DNA from: Pseudomonas sp. DY-1
Lineage (GTDB): Bacteria; Pseudomonadota; Gammaproteobacteria; Pseudomonadales; Pseudomonadaceae
Length of the DNA: 64,000 bases
Assembly (NCBI RefSeq): GCF_003626975.1
Contig: NZ_CP032616.1
Span: 3,162,001-3,226,000 of the forward strand
Direction: 5' to 3'
The notes beneath the pieces are model-generated. The model saw only the letters and a list, made by a program, of their open reading frames with translations. It searched no databases and was not told the DNA's origin. Both the position numbers and the translations under genes were made by a program. How positions within the stretch are numbered: the stretch's first letter is position 1; each line of letters begins with the position of its first letter. This document shows, piece after piece, positions 34,953 to 45,420 of the stretch.

Positions 34953-37268
34953 ATGAGCAATCAGGATCGACCCCCAACTCCTCCCGGCCCCGTGACGACC
35001 CTGGCCAGCCGCGGCATACAACCGCGCTTCGGTGATTTGGTGCAAAGCTGCCGCAAGCTGGTGATGAACCGGTTGGCGGAACATCTGACGGGGGTTTTCG
35101 GCCAGGTTGACGACACGCTCTTCGAATGCGCCGAGAAGGCCGAGAACAATCAGGTCCAGACGCTGTTCTTCGACAGCATGCGGGACATCCGCAAGCAACG
35201 CCCCCAAATAGAACGCGCGTACCACCAGCGTATCGCCAAGAGTTTCGAAGACTTCCTCGGCGGCAAGCTGAAGCCCGAGCTGAAAGCTGGCGAGCTGGAT
35301 GCCGACCACCTCCAGTTGATGGAAAACGAGGAGTACGAAGAAAGCCTGCTGGTCACCAATATGGTTAGCCGGGTCAAGTCGCGTTGTTCGCAGTCCCTGT
35401 TCGCCCTCGATCAGCGCCTGGCGGTACTCAATGGCGGGCGCAAGTTGGGAGACGACGACAACCCGTTCGGCCCGCAGGCTGTGGCACTGGCCTTCCGCGA
35501 AGCGCTGGAGCCCCACCCCTTCCCGCTGCGGATCAAAACCATCCTCTATATGCTTTTCGACCAGCATGTGATGCATGGCCTGGACAGCGTCTATGAGGCC
35601 CTCAACCAACGTTTGATCCAGGCCGGCGTGCTGCCCAACCTCAAGTACAGCGTGCAGCGCTCCACCAGTGTGCCCCATCCGCCCTCATCGGCAGCGGGTA
35701 AGACACCACCCGGGGACAAAGCGGCGCAACCGCCCACTCAATCGCCGCCCGCGCCCCAGGCAAGCGGCCCACTGGACCTGACCGGCGCACCACCCAGCGA
35801 CCCCGGCCAGTTGTTCAGCGGACTGGCCGCCCTGCTGGGCGAGCGCCGCATGCACCACAGCGACGCCCCGCTCCCCGGCGGAACCCCGAGCATCTCGAGC
35901 TTTGCCCCGCGAGGCGCAACCCGCACCTATAGCGCGGCGGAACTGCTCGAAGCTCTGAACCGCCTGCAACAACAGTCCGCCCAGGACCTTGCCAGCAAGC
36001 TACGCCAGCCGCAGCGCGTTGAAGGTCTGAAAGCCGACCTGCAACAACAACTGGAAAGCCACAGCAACCTGCCCGGACAACAGAAACTGTCCGATTACGA
36101 AGCGGACGTGATCGACCTGGTGGGCATGCTCTTCGATTTCATCCTCGACGACGACAACCTGGCCGATGTCTACAAGACCGCCCTCTCCCACCTGCACACG
36201 CCCTATTTAAAGGTCGCCCTGCAGGACAAGGCACTCTTCACCCAGCATCACCACCCGGCCCGCCGACTACTCAACTGCATGGCACAAGCCGGTGTGCTCT
36301 ACGTCGGTGAAGGTGAGGAACGCGGGCTGCTGGCGAAGATGCACTGGGTCGTCGAGCGTGTCGTGCATGGCTTCAGCGGAGACCTGCTGCTGTTCGACAG
36401 CCTGTTAGATGAGTTCAACGAGTACGTCGGCACATTGAGGCATAAGGTGGAACTGCGCGAACAGCGCGCCGTGGAAGCCGCCAAGGGCCGCGACAAGCTG
36501 CTCGGTGCCCGTCAGCAGGCAGTCGACACAGTGGGCCGGTTCCTGGCCGGTCGCGAACTGCCCGGCATCATCCAGCACTTCCTCGAACTCACCTGGACCG
36601 ACGTACTGGTCTTCGTCCTGCTCCGCCATGGCGACCGCAGCAACGAGTGGCAGCGCTCGGTGGAGGTCGCCGAGCAGTTGGCGTGGAGCGGAACCCCGCT
36701 GGACGCCGACGGCCGTGCCCGCCTTCAACAACTGCGTGTTCCAATGCTGGAAGACCTACGCAAAGGCCTGGAATTGCTGGGTGGCTATCACGAAGACGGT
36801 ATTCGCCGCCTACTTCAGGATCTCGTCGCTTGCCAGCATGCCGTTCAGTCGCAGCAGCCGCAGGTGGCTGCACGTATCGACAGCCCGCTGCCGGAAAGCA
36901 AGCTGGGCGAGATGCTCGGCGAGGACTCGGAGCTGGCCAACACACCGAGCCCTGTCAGCCTATCCAATCGTGCCCAAGACTTGATCCGGGATCTCTCGCG
37001 CCTGGAGTTCGGTACCTGGTTCGAATTCATCGACGGCCCCGACACCCGAGCTCTCAAGCTGTCCTGGTACAGCCCTACCACGCGCAACTATATGTTCGTC
37101 GACCACAGCGGCCAGCGAGTGGCGATCGTGCCCATTACCCAGCTGGCCATGGACATGGAGCAAGGGCTGGCCCGCCTGGTTCCGCCGGAACGCAGCGCCC
37201 CACTGGTGGACCGCGCCCTGGGCGCTATCTACCGGGTACTGCAGCGCTTTACCGGCCGCACCACCTAG
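34953..37268 (+). CDS. DUF1631 family protein (second paralogue)
   Basis: A 771-residue helical protein of the same family as the one at 18435-20711. It shares the N-terminal pattern (…VDDTLFECAEKAENN…FFDSMRDIRKQRPQIER), the central VIDLVGMLFDFILDD and PYLKVALQDKALFTQHHHPARRLLN blocks, and the C-terminal beta-domain (FGTWFEFI ... MFVDHSGQRV). Residues ~245-330 are a low-complexity Pro/Gln/Ala linker. The start MSNQDRPP at 34953 has AGGA 5 nt upstream. A PilZ gene follows 19 bp downstream, hinting at c-di-GMP-linked function. From memory PAO1 has different genes between these tRNAs and clpB. Function unknown. Confidence 0.82.
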   Translation: MSNQDRPPTPPGPVTTLASRGIQPRFGDLVQSCRKLVMNRLAEHLTGVFGQVDDTLFECAEKAENNQVQTLFFDSMRDIRKQRPQIERAYHQRIAKSFEDFLGGKLKPELKAGELDADHLQLMENEEYEESLLVTNMVSRVKSRCSQSLFALDQRLAVLNGGRKLGDDDNPFGPQAVALAFREALEPHPFPLRIKTILYMLFDQHVMHGLDSVYEALNQRLIQAGVLPNLKYSVQRSTSVPHPPSSAAGKTPPGDKAAQPPTQSPPAPQASGPLDLTGAPPSDPGQLFSGLAALLGERRMHHSDAPLPGGTPSISSFAPRGATRTYSAAELLEALNRLQQQSAQDLASKLRQPQRVEGLKADLQQQLESHSNLPGQQKLSDYEADVIDLVGMLFDFILDDDNLADVYKTALSHLHTPYLKVALQDKALFTQHHHPARRLLNCMAQAGVLYVGEGEERGLLAKMHWVVERVVHGFSGDLLLFDSLLDEFNEYVGTLRHKVELREQRAVEAAKGRDKLLGARQQAVDTVGRFLAGRELPGIIQHFLELTWTDVLVFVLLRHGDRSNEWQRSVEVAEQLAWSGTPLDADGRARLQQLRVPMLEDLRKGLELLGGYHEDGIRRLLQDLVACQHAVQSQQPQVAARIDSPLPESKLGEMLGEDSELANTPSPVSLSNRAQDLIRDLSRLEFGTWFEFIDGPDTRALKLSWYSPTTRNYMFVDHSGQRVAIVPITQLAMDMEQGLARLVPPERSAPLVDRALGAIYRVLQRFTGRTT

Positions 37269-37287
37269 CCCGCCGTAGGAGTTCGCC

Positions 37288-37629
37288 ATGGAAGAACGTC
37301 GCCAGCACAGTCGTCATGCCACAGAGCTACAGCTGGAAGTATTCGATCTGCATTCGGGACAGCGCCTGGGACGCATCGTCGACTTGTCGATGGATGGCTT
37401 CATGCTGCTGAGCGAGCTGCCACTGGTCGCCGACTCGGTGTGGGAGTGCAGGCTCGTCCCACTGACTTGGGTGGAAGGCCTGGAGGAAATCCGACTGGGC
37501 GCCGATTGCCTGTGGACGCGCAAGGGCGAAGATCAGCACAACTGCTGGGCAGGCTTCCATATCATCGACCTGGCAGAAGACCAGGCAACCGTTCTTGAAG
37601 ACCTGCTGCAGTCCATTCGCACGCCCTGA
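37288..37629 (+). CDS. PilZ domain protein
   Basis: A 113-residue stand-alone PilZ protein. The c-di-GMP-binding motifs are present: MEERRQHSRHA (RxxxR-type, residues 4-10) and IVDLSMDGFML (D/NxSxxG, residues ~30-40). GGAG lies 6 nt before the ATG. It directly follows the second DUF1631 gene and is probably cotranscribed with it. It would act as a c-di-GMP effector, partner unknown. Confidence 0.88.
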   Translation: MEERRQHSRHATELQLEVFDLHSGQRLGRIVDLSMDGFMLLSELPLVADSVWECRLVPLTWVEGLEEIRLGADCLWTRKGEDQHNCWAGFHIIDLAEDQATVLEDLLQSIRTP

Positions 37630-37644
37630 CTACACAAGAACCAC

Positions 37645-37673
37645 AAAAAAGCCCCGCATAGCGGGGCTTTTTT
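37645..37673. terminator. Bidirectional terminator between PilZ gene and clpB
   Basis: GCCCCGC/GCGGGGC stem with A6 on the left and T6 on the right, serving both converging genes. Confidence 0.92.
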
Positions 37674-37686
37674 GTGTCGCCGGAGA

Positions 37687-40251
37687 TTAGCTGAAAACGA
37701 TCTCGTCGCCTTCCACCTTGGCGGAGATGCTGCTGCCAGGCGCGAACTGGCCGGCAAGGATCTGCTGGGCCAGCGGGTTCTCGATCCAGCGCTGGATTGC
37801 CCGCTTCAGCGGGCGGGCGCCGTAGACCGGGTCGTAACCCACGGCAATCAGCTTGTCCAAGGACTCTGGGCTCAGCTCCAGGCTCAGCTCGCGCTCGGCC
37901 AGGCGTTTGCGCAGTCGCTGCAGCTGGATCTCGGCGATACCACCGATCTGGTCACGGCCCAGGGGCTCAAACACCACCACTTCGTCGATACGGTTGATGA
38001 ACTCGGGACGGAAGTGCGCACTCACCGCGTCCATCACCGCCGCACGCTGAGCTTCCCGATCCCCCACCAGCTCCTGAATCTGCGAGGAGCCCAGGTTGGA
38101 GGTCATCACCACCACCGTATTGCGGAAATCCACGGTGCGACCGTGACTGTCAGTCAGACGGCCATCCTCCAGCACCTGGAGCAACACGTTGAACACGTCT
38201 GGGTGAGCCTTTTCCACTTCGTCCATCAGCACGACAGAGTACGGTTTGCGGCGAACGGCTTCGGTCAGGTAGCCGCCTTCCTCGTAGCCGACATAGCCCG
38301 GCGGCGCACCGATCAGGCGAGCCACGGAATGTTTCTCCATGAACTCGGACATATCGATGCGCACCATCGCCTCTTCGGTATCGAAGAGGAACTCAGCGAG
38401 GGCCTTGCACAGTTCGGTCTTGCCCACCCCGGTCGGCCCCAGGAACAGGAAGGAACCGCTGGGGCGATTCGGATCGGCCAGGCCGGCGCGGGAGCGGCGC
38501 ACGGCGTTGGCCACGGCGACGACCGCCTCGTGCTGGCCGATGACGCGCTTGTGCAGCCCTTCTTCCATATGCAGCAGCTTCTCGCGCTCGCCCTCCATCA
38601 TCTTGGCAACCGGGATACCGGTCCATTTGGAGACGACCTCGGCGATTTCTTCGTCAGTGACCTTGTTGCGCAGCAGCTGGTTCTCGGTCTTACCGTGCTG
38701 ATCAACCATTTGCAGGCTGCGTTCCAGGTCCGGGATCACGCCGTACTGCAACTCAGCCATGCGCTGCAGATCGCCCTTGCGCCGCGCGGCGTCCATATCC
38801 TGGCGAGCCTGCTCGATCTTCTGCTGGATCTGCGCCGAACCTTGCACCTCGGCCTTCTCGGACTTCCAGATTTCCTCCAGATCGGCGTATTCGCGCTCGA
38901 GCTTCTGGATGTCCTCTTCCAGCTTGGCCAGACGCTTCCTGGTGGCTTCGTCCTCTTCCTTCTTCAGGGCCTCGCGCTCGATTTTCAGCTGGATCAGGCG
39001 GCGATCGAGCCGATCAAGGGCTTCCGGCTTGGAGTCGATTTCCATGCGGATGCGGCTGGCGGCTTCGTCGATCAGGTCGATGGCCTTGTCCGGCAATTGG
39101 CGGTCAGTGATATAGCGGTGCGACAGCTTGGCGGCGGCGATGATGGCGCCATCGGTGATGGTCACACCGTGGTGCACCTCATAGCGCTCCTTCAGGCCCC
39201 GCAGGATGGCGATGGTGTCCTCCTCGCTCGGCTCGTCCACCAGTACTTTCTGGAAACGACGTTCCAGCGCCGCATCCTTCTCGATGTACTGGCGGTACTC
39301 GTCCAGGGTGGTCGCGCCAACGCAATGCAGCTCGCCTCTGGCAAGAGCCGGCTTGAGCATGTTGCCTGCATCCATGGCGCCCTCAGCCTTGCCGGCACCA
39401 ACCATGGTGTGCAGTTCGTCGATGAAGAGAATGACCCGACCTTCCTGCTTGGAGAGCTCGTTGAGTACGCCCTTCAGGCGCTCCTCGAACTCGCCGCGGA
39501 ACTTGGCGCCGGCGATCAGCGACCCCATGTCCAGGGCCAGCAGGCGCTTGTCCTTGAGTCCATCCGGCACCTCGCCATTAACGATGCGCTGGGCCAGGCC
39601 TTCGGCGATGGCCGTCTTGCCGACGCCGGGCTCGCCAATCAGCACGGGGTTGTTCTTGGTGCGGCGCTGCAGGACCTGGATAGTGCGGCGGATTTCGTCA
39701 TCACGACCTATAACCGGGTCCAGCTTGCCTTCTTCGGCGCGCTTGGTCAGATCGACGGTGAACTTGTCCAGCGCCTGGCGGGACTCCTCGACATTGGGAT
39801 CATTCACGGCCTGGCCACCACGCAGGTTGGCGATGGCATTCTCCAGCGCCTTGCGGGTCACGCCCTGGCCGAGCAGGAGCTTGCCGAGACGGGTGTTCTC
39901 GTCCATGGAAGCGAGCAGCACCAGCTCACTGGAGATGAACTGGTCGCCCTTTTGCTGGGACAGCCGATCGGCCTGGTTGAGCAGGCGCGCCAGGTCCTGG
40001 GACAGGTTCACATCGCCAGTGGGGTTCTGGATCTTCGGCAGATGGTCAAGCTCACGGGTCAGGCCCTGGCGCAGGGCCGCCACGTCGAAGCCCACCTGCA
40101 TCAGCAGAGGCCTGATGGAACCGCCCTGCTGATCGAGCAGGGCCAGTACCAGGTGTACGGGTTCTATAGCGGGGTGGTCGTGGCCAACCGCCAGGGACTG
40201 CGCATCAGAAAGCGCCAGTTGCAGCTTGCTGGTCAAACGGTCAATTCGCAT
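37687..40251 (-). CDS. clpB: ATP-dependent disaggregase ClpB
   Basis: An 854-residue Hsp100 chaperone that, with DnaK, pulls proteins from aggregates. The domains are: N-domain (1-~145), AAA-1 with Walker [14 protein letters not shown] (~204), a coiled-coil M domain (~410-525, rich in Glu/Lys/Arg), AAA-2 with [13 protein letters not shown] (~604) and the C-domain. The start is ATG 40251 ([14 protein letters not shown]). A heat-shock promoter is visible upstream. Confidence 0.98.
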   Translation of the reverse strand: MRIDRLTSKLQLALSDAQSLAVGHDHPAIEPVHLVLALLDQQGGSIRPLLMQVGFDVAALRQGLTRELDHLPKIQNPTGDVNLSQDLARLLNQADRLSQQKGDQFISSELVLLASMDENTRLGKLLLGQGVTRKALENAIANLRGGQAVNDPNVEESRQALDKFTVDLTKRAEEGKLDPVIGRDDEIRRTIQVLQRRTKNNPVLIGEPGVGKTAIAEGLAQRIVNGEVPDGLKDKRLLALDMGSLIAGAKFRGEFEERLKGVLNELSKQEGRVILFIDELHTMVGAGKAEGAMDAGNMLKPALARGELHCVGATTLDEYRQYIEKDAALERRFQKVLVDEPSEEDTIAILRGLKERYEVHHGVTITDGAIIAAAKLSHRYITDRQLPDKAIDLIDEAASRIRMEIDSKPEALDRLDRRLIQLKIEREALKKEEDEATRKRLAKLEEDIQKLEREYADLEEIWKSEKAEVQGSAQIQQKIEQARQDMDAARRKGDLQRMAELQYGVIPDLERSLQMVDQHGKTENQLLRNKVTDEEIAEVVSKWTGIPVAKMMEGEREKLLHMEEGLHKRVIGQHEAVVAVANAVRRSRAGLADPNRPSGSFLFLGPTGVGKTELCKALAEFLFDTEEAMVRIDMSEFMEKHSVARLIGAPPGYVGYEEGGYLTEAVRRKPYSVVLMDEVEKAHPDVFNVLLQVLEDGRLTDSHGRTVDFRNTVVVMTSNLGSSQIQELVGDREAQRAAVMDAVSAHFRPEFINRIDEVVVFEPLGRDQIGGIAEIQLQRLRKRLAERELSLELSPESLDKLIAVGYDPVYGARPLKRAIQRWIENPLAQQILAGQFAPGSSISAKVEGDEIVFS

Positions 40252-40324
40252 GGGTTCGTCCTTCCTTCAGATAGCGGGCGGCACGATGAAGGCGCCTGAT
40301 ACGAAAACCCGCCGGGATGAAGCT

Positions 40325-40353
40325 TAGATAGGGACGATTCTGTGTGATTCAAC
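40325..40353 (-). promoter_or_regulatory. Sigma-32 heat-shock promoter of clpB
   Basis: The minus strand reads GTTGAA, a 14-bp spacer and CCCTATCTA, close to the RpoH consensus CTTGAA-N13/14-CCCCATnTA. It lies about 75 bp before the clpB start. Confidence 0.8.
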
Positions 40354-40454
40354 CTTTGTGCGATTGACCGGAATCAAGAGACGTTGCGGCGGGCTTCCAG
40401 ACTGGAGGGAAATTGCCCGTAATACGATTCGCTCCGGCCAGGGCGCGAAATCTG

Positions 40455-41180
40455 TCAGTCGGTCAGCCAGACCAGGCTGGCGAAACGGCCGGTGCGAGAG
40501 GCGCGACGATAGGAATAGAAGCGGGGATCACTGACGGTGCAAAAGCCTCCGCCATAAACGGCATGCACGCCCCGCGCGGCCAAGCGAATGCGCGCAAGTT
40601 GGTAGATATCGGCCATGAACTTGCCAGCATTGGCACTGGGCCGGAAGGCCTGTCCAGCCTCCTGATGGTTAGCCACGAAAGCTTCACGCACTTCGGGGCC
40701 GACTTCGAATGCAGCGGGGCCAATGGCCGGGCCTAGCCAGACCAGCACCTCTTCAGGCGACAAGGCCAGCGCATCCAGGGTGGCCTCCAGCACACCGTTG
40801 GCCAGTCCACGCCAGCCGGCATGGGCAGCGGCAACCTTGGTACCGGCGCGATCGCAAAACAGCGCGGGCAGGCAGTCTGCGGTCAAAACAGCGCTGGCAA
40901 CGCCCGGCTCGTCGGTCCAGCTGCCGTCCGCTTCGTCCACTCGGGCCGGGTCGGCCCTGGAAACCTGAACGCCATGCACCTGGCTAAGCCATGCAGGACG
41001 GCAGCCCAGGCTGGACATCAATAGAAGACGGTTCTGTTCCACGGCCTGCGGATCATCGCCGACATGGCTGCCGAGGTTCAGGCCTTCATACGGCGACTGG
41101 CTGAATCCGTCCTCGCGAGTGGTGACGCACGCGTTCACCCGCGCCGAGGCGGGCCAGTCAGGCGTCAGCCAGGTGTTCAT
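40455..41180 (-). CDS. pgeF: Peptidoglycan editing factor PgeF (YfiH, laccase-domain family)
   Basis: A 241-residue cytosolic protein of the COG1496 family. Metal-site motifs are LTADCLPALFCD and AAAHAGWRGLANG (residues ~98-130), with a further histidine in SQVHG (~residue 65). In E. coli PgeF removes misincorporated amino acids from cell-wall precursors; older annotations call it polyphenol oxidase. It overlaps the rluD stop by 4 nt, so both are cotranscribed. Confidence 0.92.
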   Translation of the reverse strand: MNTWLTPDWPASARVNACVTTREDGFSQSPYEGLNLGSHVGDDPQAVEQNRLLLMSSLGCRPAWLSQVHGVQVSRADPARVDEADGSWTDEPGVASAVLTADCLPALFCDRAGTKVAAAHAGWRGLANGVLEATLDALALSPEEVLVWLGPAIGPAAFEVGPEVREAFVANHQEAGQAFRPSANAGKFMADIYQLARIRLAARGVHAVYGGGFCTVSDPRFYSYRRASRTGRFASLVWLTD

Positions 41181-42151
41181 TGCTCGAAGGACTCGCGATC
41201 CTGGCGCAGGAGGCTCAGCAGCCAGACGAAGTCGTCAGGCAACGGGGACTCCCACTTCATGCGCACGCCGCTCACAGGGTGGTCCAGTTCGAGGAACCGC
41301 GCATGCAGAGCCTGGCGCGGAAACTCCTTGAGGGTCTGGACCAGCGTCGGACTCGCGGCTGGAGGAATGCGGAAGCGACCGCCGTAGACCGGATCACCCA
41401 CCAGCGGGAAGTTCACATAAGCCATGTGCACACGAATCTGGTGGGTACGGCCGGTTTCCAGCTTCACGCGTGTGTGCGTATGGGAACGGAAGCGCTCCAG
41501 CACCCGGTAATGGCTGACGGCGGGCTTGCCCCCGGCGACGACGGCCATGCGCTGACGCTGCTGGCCATGACGGCCGATAGGCGCATCTACCTTGCCACCG
41601 GAAGTGATCACCCCGACCACTACAGCCTCGTACACGCGACTCACGCTACGCGCCTGCAGCTGTGCGACCAGGCTGGTATGAGCCTCGAGGGTCTTGGCGA
41701 CCACCATCAGACCGGTGGTGTCCTTGTCCAGGCGATGGACGATGCCGGCACGCGGCACGTTCTCGAGCCCCGGCACATGGTGCAGCAGGGCGTTGAGCAG
41801 TGTGCCATCGGCATGCCCAGCAGCTGGATGCACCACCAGTCCGGCGGGCTTGTCCAGCACCAGCAGGTGATCGTCCTCGAAGACGATATCCAGCTCGATG
41901 TCCTGGGCTATCCACTCGCCCTGCGACTCCTGCTCGGCATTCAGCTCCAGCAGAGCGCCGCCGTGCACGATGTCGCGCGGACGCAGCACGCTGCCGTCAA
42001 CGGTGAGGAGCCCGTCCTTGATCCAGCCGGAAAGGCGGGAGCGGGAGTGCTCGGAAAAGAGTTGCGCAGCGATCTGGTCGAGACGTTGCCCGCCCAGTTC
42101 GGAAGGCACTTCGGCGCTGAGTTGAATGACGTGCTTGGTATTGGAAGGCAT
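41177..42151 (-). CDS. rluD: 23S rRNA pseudouridine synthase RluD
   Basis: A 324-residue enzyme that makes pseudouridines 1911, 1915 and 1917 in helix 69 of 23S rRNA. It has an N-terminal S4 RNA-binding domain (residues ~17-80) and a catalytic domain with GIVHRLDKDTTGLMVVA (catalytic Asp) and GRTHQIRVHMAY. The true start is MPSNTKHVIQL at 42151; the frame stays open far upstream only because it is antisense to bamD. It is divergent from bamD. Confidence 0.95.
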   Translation of the reverse strand: MPSNTKHVIQLSAEVPSELGGQRLDQIAAQLFSEHSRSRLSGWIKDGLLTVDGSVLRPRDIVHGGALLELNAEQESQGEWIAQDIELDIVFEDDHLLVLDKPAGLVVHPAAGHADGTLLNALLHHVPGLENVPRAGIVHRLDKDTTGLMVVAKTLEAHTSLVAQLQARSVSRVYEAVVVGVITSGGKVDAPIGRHGQQRQRMAVVAGGKPAVSHYRVLERFRSHTHTRVKLETGRTHQIRVHMAYVNFPLVGDPVYGGRFRIPPAASPTLVQTLKEFPRQALHARFLELDHPVSGVRMKWESPLPDDFVWLLSLLRQDRESFEQ

Positions 42152-42298
42152 GCTCGGGAACGGAGGGGGCGCAGCCTTTGGTTTCAGTTGCGCGCTTGTG
42201 GTTAAATACTGCGTCTTTGTCCCGGGGGTTCCGGGGCGCCCATCATAACAGGACGGCTCCAGCCAAGACAGCCAGCCGTCACAGGGACGCAAGCCGCC

Positions 42299-43318
42299 AT
42301 GCAAGTGAAACACCTGCTGCTGATCGCCACTCTCGCCCTCACCGCCGCCTGTTCCTCCAACAAAGAAGTGGTGGACGAGAACCTGAGCGAAGCCGAGCTG
42401 TATCAGCAGGCCCAGGCCGATCTGGACAACAGCAGCTACACCCCCGCCATCGCCAAGCTCAAGGCCCTCGAATCCCGCTATCCGTTCGGCCGCTATGCCG
42501 AACAGGCCCAGCTCGAGCTGATCTACGCCTATTACAAGAACGTCGAGCCGGAGGCCGCCAAGTCCGCTGCGGAGCGTTTCATCCGCCTGCACCCGCAACA
42601 TCCGAACGCCGACTACGCCTACTACCTGAAAGGTCTGGCGTCCTTCGAGCAAGACCGCGGCCTGCTGGCGCGCTTCCTCCCGCTGGACATGACCAAGCGT
42701 GACCCGGGTGCCGCCCGCGACTCCTACAACGAGTTCGCGCAACTCACCAGCCGCTACCCGAACAGCCGTTATGCCCCGGATGCCAAGCAGCGCATGATCT
42801 ACCTGCGCAACCTGCTGGCCGCCTACGAAATCCACGTTGCCGACTACTACCTGACCCGTCAGGCCTATGTCGCCGCTGCCAACCGCGGCCGCTACGTAGT
42901 GGAAAACTTCCAGGAAACCCCCGCTGTCGGCGACGGTCTGGCTGTGATGGTTGAGGCTTACCAACGCCTGGGCCTGAACGACCTGGCTGCTTCCAGCCTG
43001 GAAACCCTGAAACTGAACTACCCGGAGCACCCGCAACTGGTAGACGGGCAGTTCGTGGCTCGCGAAGAAGAAGCCGACAACCGCTCCTGGCTGGCCAAGG
43101 CTACCTTGGGCCTGATCGAGAGCGACGCGCCGCTGCCCCCGGGCGAAACCCGCGCTGCCCAGGATGTGATCAAGCAGTACGAAAACGCCAAGGAAGAAAT
43201 TCCGGCAGAACTGCTGCCGGAGAATCAGGATGAAGTGCAGGAAGAAGAGCACGAGTCCGAAGCCAACCAGAACGACCGTTCCTGGTTCAGCTACATGACT
43301 TTCGGCTTGTTCGATTGA
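42299..43318 (+). CDS. bamD: Outer membrane assembly lipoprotein BamD
   Basis: A 339-residue lipoprotein of the BAM complex that inserts beta-barrel proteins into the outer membrane. The signal peptide ends in the lipobox LTAAC (Cys18). About five TPR units follow (residues ~30-245; [40 protein letters not shown]). An acidic C-terminal tail follows. Also known as ComL; it corresponds to PA4545 by position. Confidence 0.95.
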   Translation: MQVKHLLLIATLALTAACSSNKEVVDENLSEAELYQQAQADLDNSSYTPAIAKLKALESRYPFGRYAEQAQLELIYAYYKNVEPEAAKSAAERFIRLHPQHPNADYAYYLKGLASFEQDRGLLARFLPLDMTKRDPGAARDSYNEFAQLTSRYPNSRYAPDAKQRMIYLRNLLAAYEIHVADYYLTRQAYVAAANRGRYVVENFQETPAVGDGLAVMVEAYQRLGLNDLAASSLETLKLNYPEHPQLVDGQFVAREEEADNRSWLAKATLGLIESDAPLPPGETRAAQDVIKQYENAKEEIPAELLPENQDEVQEEEHESEANQNDRSWFSYMTFGLFD

Positions 43319-43335
43319 GCAACGCCATATGCAAT

Positions 43336-43366
43336 GAAGAAGGGAGGCCAATGGCCTCCCTTCTTC
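43336..43366. terminator. Bidirectional terminator between bamD and nadE
   Basis: A perfect 14-bp stem (GAAGAAGGGAGGCC / GGCCTCCCTTCTTC) with a 3-nt loop lies between the convergent genes; GTTTTA follows on the plus strand. Confidence 0.88.
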
Positions 43367-43379
43367 GTTTTAGTCTGCA

Positions 43380-45011
43380 TCAGTCTCCCAGCCGCCATCC
43401 GGAAGTAACCGGATAACGCCGATCCCTGCCGAATCCCCGCTGGGTCACCCGGATGCCGATCGCTGCCTGGCGCCGCTTGTGCTCGTTACGATCCACCATA
43501 CCCAGCACCCGATTCACCGTATCCTCGTCGAATCCCTCGGCAATGATGGCGTTGGCTGACAGGTCGTGCTCAATGTAGAGCTTGAGAATCTCGTCCAGCA
43601 CTGGGTAGGGCGGTAGCGAATCCTCATCCTGCTGCCCGGGTGCCAGTTCCGCAGACGGCGGCCTTTCGATCACCCGCGGCGGAATCACCGGCCCAAGACT
43701 ATTGCGGTACTCGGCAAGACGGAACACCAAGGTCTTGGGCACATCCTTTAGCACATCGAAGCCGCCAGCCATGTCGCCATACAAAGTCGCGTAGCCCACG
43801 GCCAGTTCGCTCTTGTTGCCAGTGGTCAGAACCAGGCTGCCCTTCTTGTTGGAAATTGCCATCAGGATCGAGCCGCGACAGCGTGCCTGCAGGTTTTCCT
43901 CGCTGGCATCGCGCGAATGACCATCGAACACCGGCGCGAGAATCTGCTGGAAAGCATCCAGGGCCGGGGCGATGGGGAGTACGCGATAGGCCACGCCGAG
44001 TAGACGCGCCTCGGTCTCGGCATCCTCCAGACTGATCTGCGACGTGTAGTGGTAGGGCATCATCACCGCTTCCACTCGTTCGGCGCCCAAGGCATCCACG
44101 GCCACCGCGAGGGTCAGAGCCGAGTCGATACCACCGGAAAGCCCCAGCACCACGCCCTTGAAGCCATTTTTTTGCACATAGTCGCGAACCCCCACCACCA
44201 GCGCCTGGTAAACGCTCGCTTCCACGTCGGGCAGCTCGGCGCAGTGGGTCAGGCGCGGCAGCCAGCGCCCTTCCAGCAGCTGCAGATCCACCGGATACAG
44301 GCCTTCGACGAAGGCCGGCGCGCGTTGGCAAATCATCCCGCTGGCGTCCATGACACAGCTTCCACCGTCGAACACCAGCTCATCCTGGCCGCCGACCTGG
44401 TTCACGTAGATCACCGGCATCTCGCCCTCGGCAACCCGTTCGGCCAGTACTTCCTCACGCTCCAGTTGCTTGTCCAGATGGAAGGGCGAAGCGTTCAAGC
44501 TGAGCATCAGCTTCGCCCCGGCAGTGCGGGCCTGGGCCATGGGCTCGGGGAACCAGATGTCCTCGCAGATCGACAGCGCCACCGGCACACCCTTGATATC
44601 CACTATGCAAGGCTGTTGCCCGGGCTCGAAATAGCGCTTCTCGTCAAACACTCGGTAGTTGGGCAGACATTGCTTGTAGTAGCTAGCCAGCAGCTGGCCA
44701 TCGGCAATCACCGCGCAAGCGTTGTAGCGCAGCTCTTCTTCCAACCAGGGATACCCCACAACCAGGTAGATGCCACGAACCTCGTCGCGCAACTGCCGAA
44801 GCCCCTGCTCGATACGCCGCTGCATGCTGGAGCGCAGCAAAAGGTCTTCCGGCGGATATCCGCACAGGGACAACTCGGGGAAGACGATGACATCCGCTTC
44901 CCAGGCCCCACGCGCCGCGTTCGCTTCCTCGATCATCCGCTCGACATTGCCCTGGACATCACCGACTCGGAGATTGAGCTGGGCCATCACGATTCGCAGG
45001 CTCTGGCGCAT
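43380..45011 (-). CDS. nadE: Glutamine-dependent NAD+ synthetase
   Basis: A 543-residue two-domain enzyme that amidates deamido-NAD with glutamine nitrogen. The N-terminal nitrilase-type glutaminase (residues 1-~245) shows the triad Glu (VFPELSLCGYP), Lys (KQCLPNYRVFDEKRYF) and Cys (SICEDIWFPEP). The C-terminal synthetase (~270-543) has the PP-loop LGLSGGIDSALTLA and TGNKSELAVGYATLYGD. The start MRQSLRIVMAQLNL at 45011 fits the family. PAO1 has a shorter ammonia-dependent NadE elsewhere, so this gene is an addition relative to that strain (from memory). It joins nadC in the window as a second NAD pathway gene. Confidence 0.95.
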   Translation of the reverse strand: MRQSLRIVMAQLNLRVGDVQGNVERMIEEANAARGAWEADVIVFPELSLCGYPPEDLLLRSSMQRRIEQGLRQLRDEVRGIYLVVGYPWLEEELRYNACAVIADGQLLASYYKQCLPNYRVFDEKRYFEPGQQPCIVDIKGVPVALSICEDIWFPEPMAQARTAGAKLMLSLNASPFHLDKQLEREEVLAERVAEGEMPVIYVNQVGGQDELVFDGGSCVMDASGMICQRAPAFVEGLYPVDLQLLEGRWLPRLTHCAELPDVEASVYQALVVGVRDYVQKNGFKGVVLGLSGGIDSALTLAVAVDALGAERVEAVMMPYHYTSQISLEDAETEARLLGVAYRVLPIAPALDAFQQILAPVFDGHSRDASEENLQARCRGSILMAISNKKGSLVLTTGNKSELAVGYATLYGDMAGGFDVLKDVPKTLVFRLAEYRNSLGPVIPPRVIERPPSAELAPGQQDEDSLPPYPVLDEILKLYIEHDLSANAIIAEGFDEDTVNRVLGMVDRNEHKRRQAAIGIRVTQRGFGRDRRYPVTSGWRLGD

Positions 45012-45183
45012 GGCCGCCTCCCGGGCGTTGATCAAGACACCGAATACGTATCAACGCCAACATACTCCGCAGCGCCTGTAGCGAAAACCACGCAAGTCGC
45101 GACAGCGTGCGACCGGTCTCTGTGCGCGGACAACCGGCTTGGCTAAACTGCCAGCTTTCCATCAAGAAGAGAGCACCTTCGGC

Positions 45184-45420
45184 ATGTTTCGCCTGCTGTT
45201 CTGGATAGTCGTGATCTTCGCCGCCATCTGGCTGTGGCGCCGCTTCAAGACCCCTTCGAAGCCCCGCCCCGAGCCGCGCCAGCAGGACGACAACAAGCCC
45301 ATGGTCCGCTGCGCACAATGCGGCGTGCACGTCCCCCGTAGCCACGCCCTGTCCCAGGACAATCGCTGGTATTGCAGCCGGGCCCACCTGGAACAGGACC
45401 AGAGCCCTGGTGAGCGCTGA
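45184..45420 (+). CDS. PP0621-family small membrane protein with zinc ribbon
   Basis: A 78-residue protein. One N-terminal transmembrane helix (MFRLLFWIVVIFAAIWLW) is followed by a basic linker and a four-ligand metal site (CAQCGVHVPRSH ... WYCSRAH). It matches the small family usually called PP0621 found upstream of pilS. Its end overlaps the pilS GTG start by 11 bp, so translation is probably coupled. Function unknown. Confidence 0.8.
   Translation: MFRLLFWIVVIFAAIWLWRRFKTPSKPRPEPRQQDDNKPMVRCAQCGVHVPRSHALSQDNRWYCSRAHLEQDQSPGER

Noticed and set aside
37672..40299. 875-residue open frame on the plus strand
   Set aside because: It lies exactly antisense to clpB and has the His/Leu/Asp-rich composition produced by reading high-GC codons backwards.
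42152..43351. N-terminal extension of rluD to 43351
   Set aside because: The extension is antisense to bamD; RluD begins at the conserved S4-domain start at 42151.
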